Of a stretch of 64,000 nucleotides of DNA, positions 62,312-64,000 are shown piece by piece. How positions within the stretch are numbered: the first letter of the stretch is position 1; each line of letters begins with the position of its first letter. The notes below the pieces were generated by a model, which was given only the letters and a program-made list of their open reading frames with translations, had not been told where the DNA came from and searched no databases. Source of the stretch: Aquimonas sp044377145 (lineage in GTDB: Bacteria > Pseudomonadota > Gammaproteobacteria > Xanthomonadales > Xanthomonadaceae); NCBI RefSeq assembly GCF_044377145.1, contig NZ_JBILJQ010000022.1, positions 1-64,000 on the forward strand, read 5' to 3'. The translations under genes and the position numbers were made by a program.

Positions 62312-64000
62312 TCAAGCGCTTGACCAAGCACTCCAGTCCGACAACACCGCTGGCTCTTCTTCCCCAGCCAGCACACGTGCCAGCGCAGGCAGCCACGAGG
62401 CCTCCGGATGTCCAAGGCGTTCGGCTTGAGCGATGACGCCCGAGAAGTCCCAGTCACCGGTTCGAACGCAGTCAGTCACCACGAGCCGCTTGATCTGCTT
62501 CAAAGCTTCCGCTTGCGCCGAACCGGCGCGCGCGCAGTAGGCGTACATCCAGCACTCGGCCGCCAGTTCGGGGGGGGCGTCGGCGCTCATGTTCGCAAAG
62601 GCGGCATCAAGAGTTGCGAGCCCGGCGGCCGTTCGTCCACGGGCCAGCAAGATGCGCGCGTAGTTGCCGAGGGTGATCGCGTGTTTCGGATCGGCCTCCA
62701 GCGCCCCCTGCTACATCGTCCCGGCCGCGTCCTGATCCTTCCGGACGTTCGTGAGAAAGTGTGCGTATCTGCCGAGGGCATAAGCGTCCTTCGGATCGGC
62801 CTCCAGCGCCCGCCGGTACATCGTCTGGGCCGCGTCGTGATCTTTCCGGACGACCGTGAGGAAGTCGGCGTATCTGCTGAGGGTGTAGGCGTCCTTCGGA
62901 TCGGCCTCCAGCGCCCGCTGGTACATCGTTTCGGCCGCGTCGTGAGCCTTGCGGACGACCGCGAGGAAATCGGCATATCTGCTGAGGGTATAGGCGTACC
63001 TCGGATCGACCTCCAGCGCCCGCTGGTACATCGACTCGGCCGCGTCGTGATCCTTGCGGACGACCGTGAGGAAGTCGGCGTATCTGCCGAGGGCATAAGC
63101 GTCCTTCGGATCGGCCTCCAGCGCCCGCCGGTACGTGGTCTGGGCCGCATCGTGATCATTGCGGACGTCCGTGAGGAAATTTGCGTAGTTGCAGAGGGTG
63201 TAGGCGTCCTTCGGATCGGCCTCCAGCGCCCGCCGGTACATCGCTTCGGCCGCGTCGTGAGCCTTGCGGACGACCGCGAGGAAATCGGCATATCTGCTGA
63301 GGGTATAGGCGTACTTCGGATCGACCTCCAGCGCCCGCTGGTACATCGACTCGGCCGCGTCGTGATCCTTGCGGACGACCGTGAGGAAGTCGGCGTATCT
63401 GCTGAGGGTATAGTCGTCCTTCGGGTCGGCCTCCAGCGCCCGCCGGTACATGGTCTGGGCCGCATCGTGATCATTGCGGACGTGCGTGAGGAAATCTGCG
63501 TAGCTGCAGAGGGTGAAGGCGCGCTTTGGATCGGTCTCCAACGCCCCCTGGTACATCGTCTCGGCCGCATCGTGATCTTTTCGGACGTTCGTGAGGAAGA
63601 TGGCGTAGTTGCGCAGCAGCTCAGGCGAGTTCGGCAGCGCGGCAATGGCGGCGCGGTAGATTTTGTCGCGTCTGTCTTCATCGCCCTCGGAGGCGGCCTC
63701 GCGTTCCCAGCGCCACCAAGGCTTTGCGGTTTCAGCCTTGCCCATGGAGTGCAGCACGGAACTTGCCACGGCATCGATCTCCGCTTCCGCCTGTCTGCGA
63801 TCCACGCCACCTTCGGCTGGCGCAGTGTTTGCTATCGACGGGGTTCCGACACCGCCAGGCTCCTGCTTCGCTGGGGCAAGGACGGGCTTTGACGCCCGCT
63901 CTACCCACGTCTTGCTGATCGACTCCTGCTGTTGGTTGAGACGTTCAGCGCGCTGCTTCGCGCGCTCCGTGATGAGCTCAGCGGGGTTGATCATCTGCAA
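62312..64000 (-). pseudogene. Long TPR-repeat protein interrupted by an in-frame amber codon
   Basis: Minus-strand frame from at least 63994 (ATG, INPAELITERAKQRAERLNQ) and possibly from beyond the edge. An N-terminal Gln/Ala-rich stretch (about 120 residues) precedes about ten 35-residue TPR-like units of type DAAETMYQRALEADPKDAYT followed by LSRYADFLTVVRKDH. In the ninth canonical unit a TAG (62713-62711) replaces the Tyr codon TAC found in its siblings. Reading continues in the same frame with QGALEADPKHAITLGNYARI and a distinct C-terminal domain to 62312. It would give a truncated protein of about 428 residues unless suppressed. Confidence 0.8.
62650..63600 (-). repeat. Tandem 105-bp repeats inside the TPR gene
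   Basis: About nine copies of a 105-bp unit, near-identical at DNA level (long shared blocks such as GGATCGGCCTCCAGCGCCCG on the plus strand). Two three-unit blocks (315 bp) resemble each other more closely than the rest, for example the two units ending LAVVRKAH. This points to recent segmental duplication. Such arrays can expand and contract by recombination. Confidence 0.85.

Noticed and set aside
62408..63892. 494-codon open frame on the plus strand across the TPR repeats
   Set aside because: It is antisense to the TPR array and looks open only because the 105-bp unit happens to lack stops in that frame; its repeated peptide (for example RIGLQRPPVHRLGRVV) has no start signal or family.

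Overview
The window is a GC-rich (roughly two thirds G+C), densely coding stretch of a gammaproteobacterial chromosome, most likely Xanthomonadales/Lysobacterales. The main reasons are an ExeA/GspA-GspB-rhomboid gene run, a CopL-like small cysteine-rich protein heading a copper locus, a DUF1820 gene, several large secreted proteins with short F-x-(D/S)-G-F-E motifs, and short GAATCCC tandem repeats. I saw no rRNA, tRNA, CRISPR array or intact prophage. All identifications come from reading translated sequence; no database search was run.

Layout. 1-0.8 kb: mobile-element debris (IS3-type orfA edge, internally deleted IS21 transposase, decayed ParE toxin). 1.2-4.4 kb: Anbu (proteasome-like peptidase), alpha-E protein and ATP-grasp operon, without the usual transglutaminase. 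4.7-12.9 kb: RDD and DUF456 membrane proteins, exonuclease I (sbcB), an ERCC4-domain protein, a TPR membrane protein, a hydrolase, hemolysin III, pcp and pyrF. 13-18.9 kb: rep helicase, a secreted zincin with Ig-like repeats plus its coupled partner, and thymidine kinase. 19-23.4 kb: gspA, gspB, rhomboid protease, DUF1820 and NYN protein. 23.4-30 kb: exported S33 peptidase, GAPDH, S1/P1 nuclease, CsgG-like protein, and an omega-amidase/aminotransferase pair for 2-oxo acid recycling.

30-40 kb is rich in exported peptidases (very large S8 subtilase, M2 dipeptidase, S9 oligopeptidase), with a degenerate DUF4239 gene and a small lipoprotein between them. 41.2-44.9 kb is a copper locus: CopL-like protein, TolC-family lipoprotein with a long His-rich tail, and a Tat-exported multicopper oxidase. 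It faces a LytS/LytTR two-component system with a coupled membrane protein (45-47.6 kb). 48-53 kb holds a VOC protein, two large secreted proteins of unknown function and a decayed region with a TonB-receptor C-terminal fragment.

53.5-60.1 kb: PepSY membrane protein and TonB receptor (iron/siderophore-type uptake), then a RegB/RegA-type redox two-component pair and an AraC regulator. 60.3-64 kb: DUF3224 protein, an unusual MaoC-FabI fusion, and a TPR gene built from near-identical 105-bp repeats that carries an in-frame amber codon. The overall picture is of a proteolytic, metal-handling environmental bacterium. The most notable items are the His-tailed TolC/oxidase copper unit, the MaoC-FabI fusion, the incomplete Anbu operon, the standalone ERCC4 protein and the broken repeat protein.
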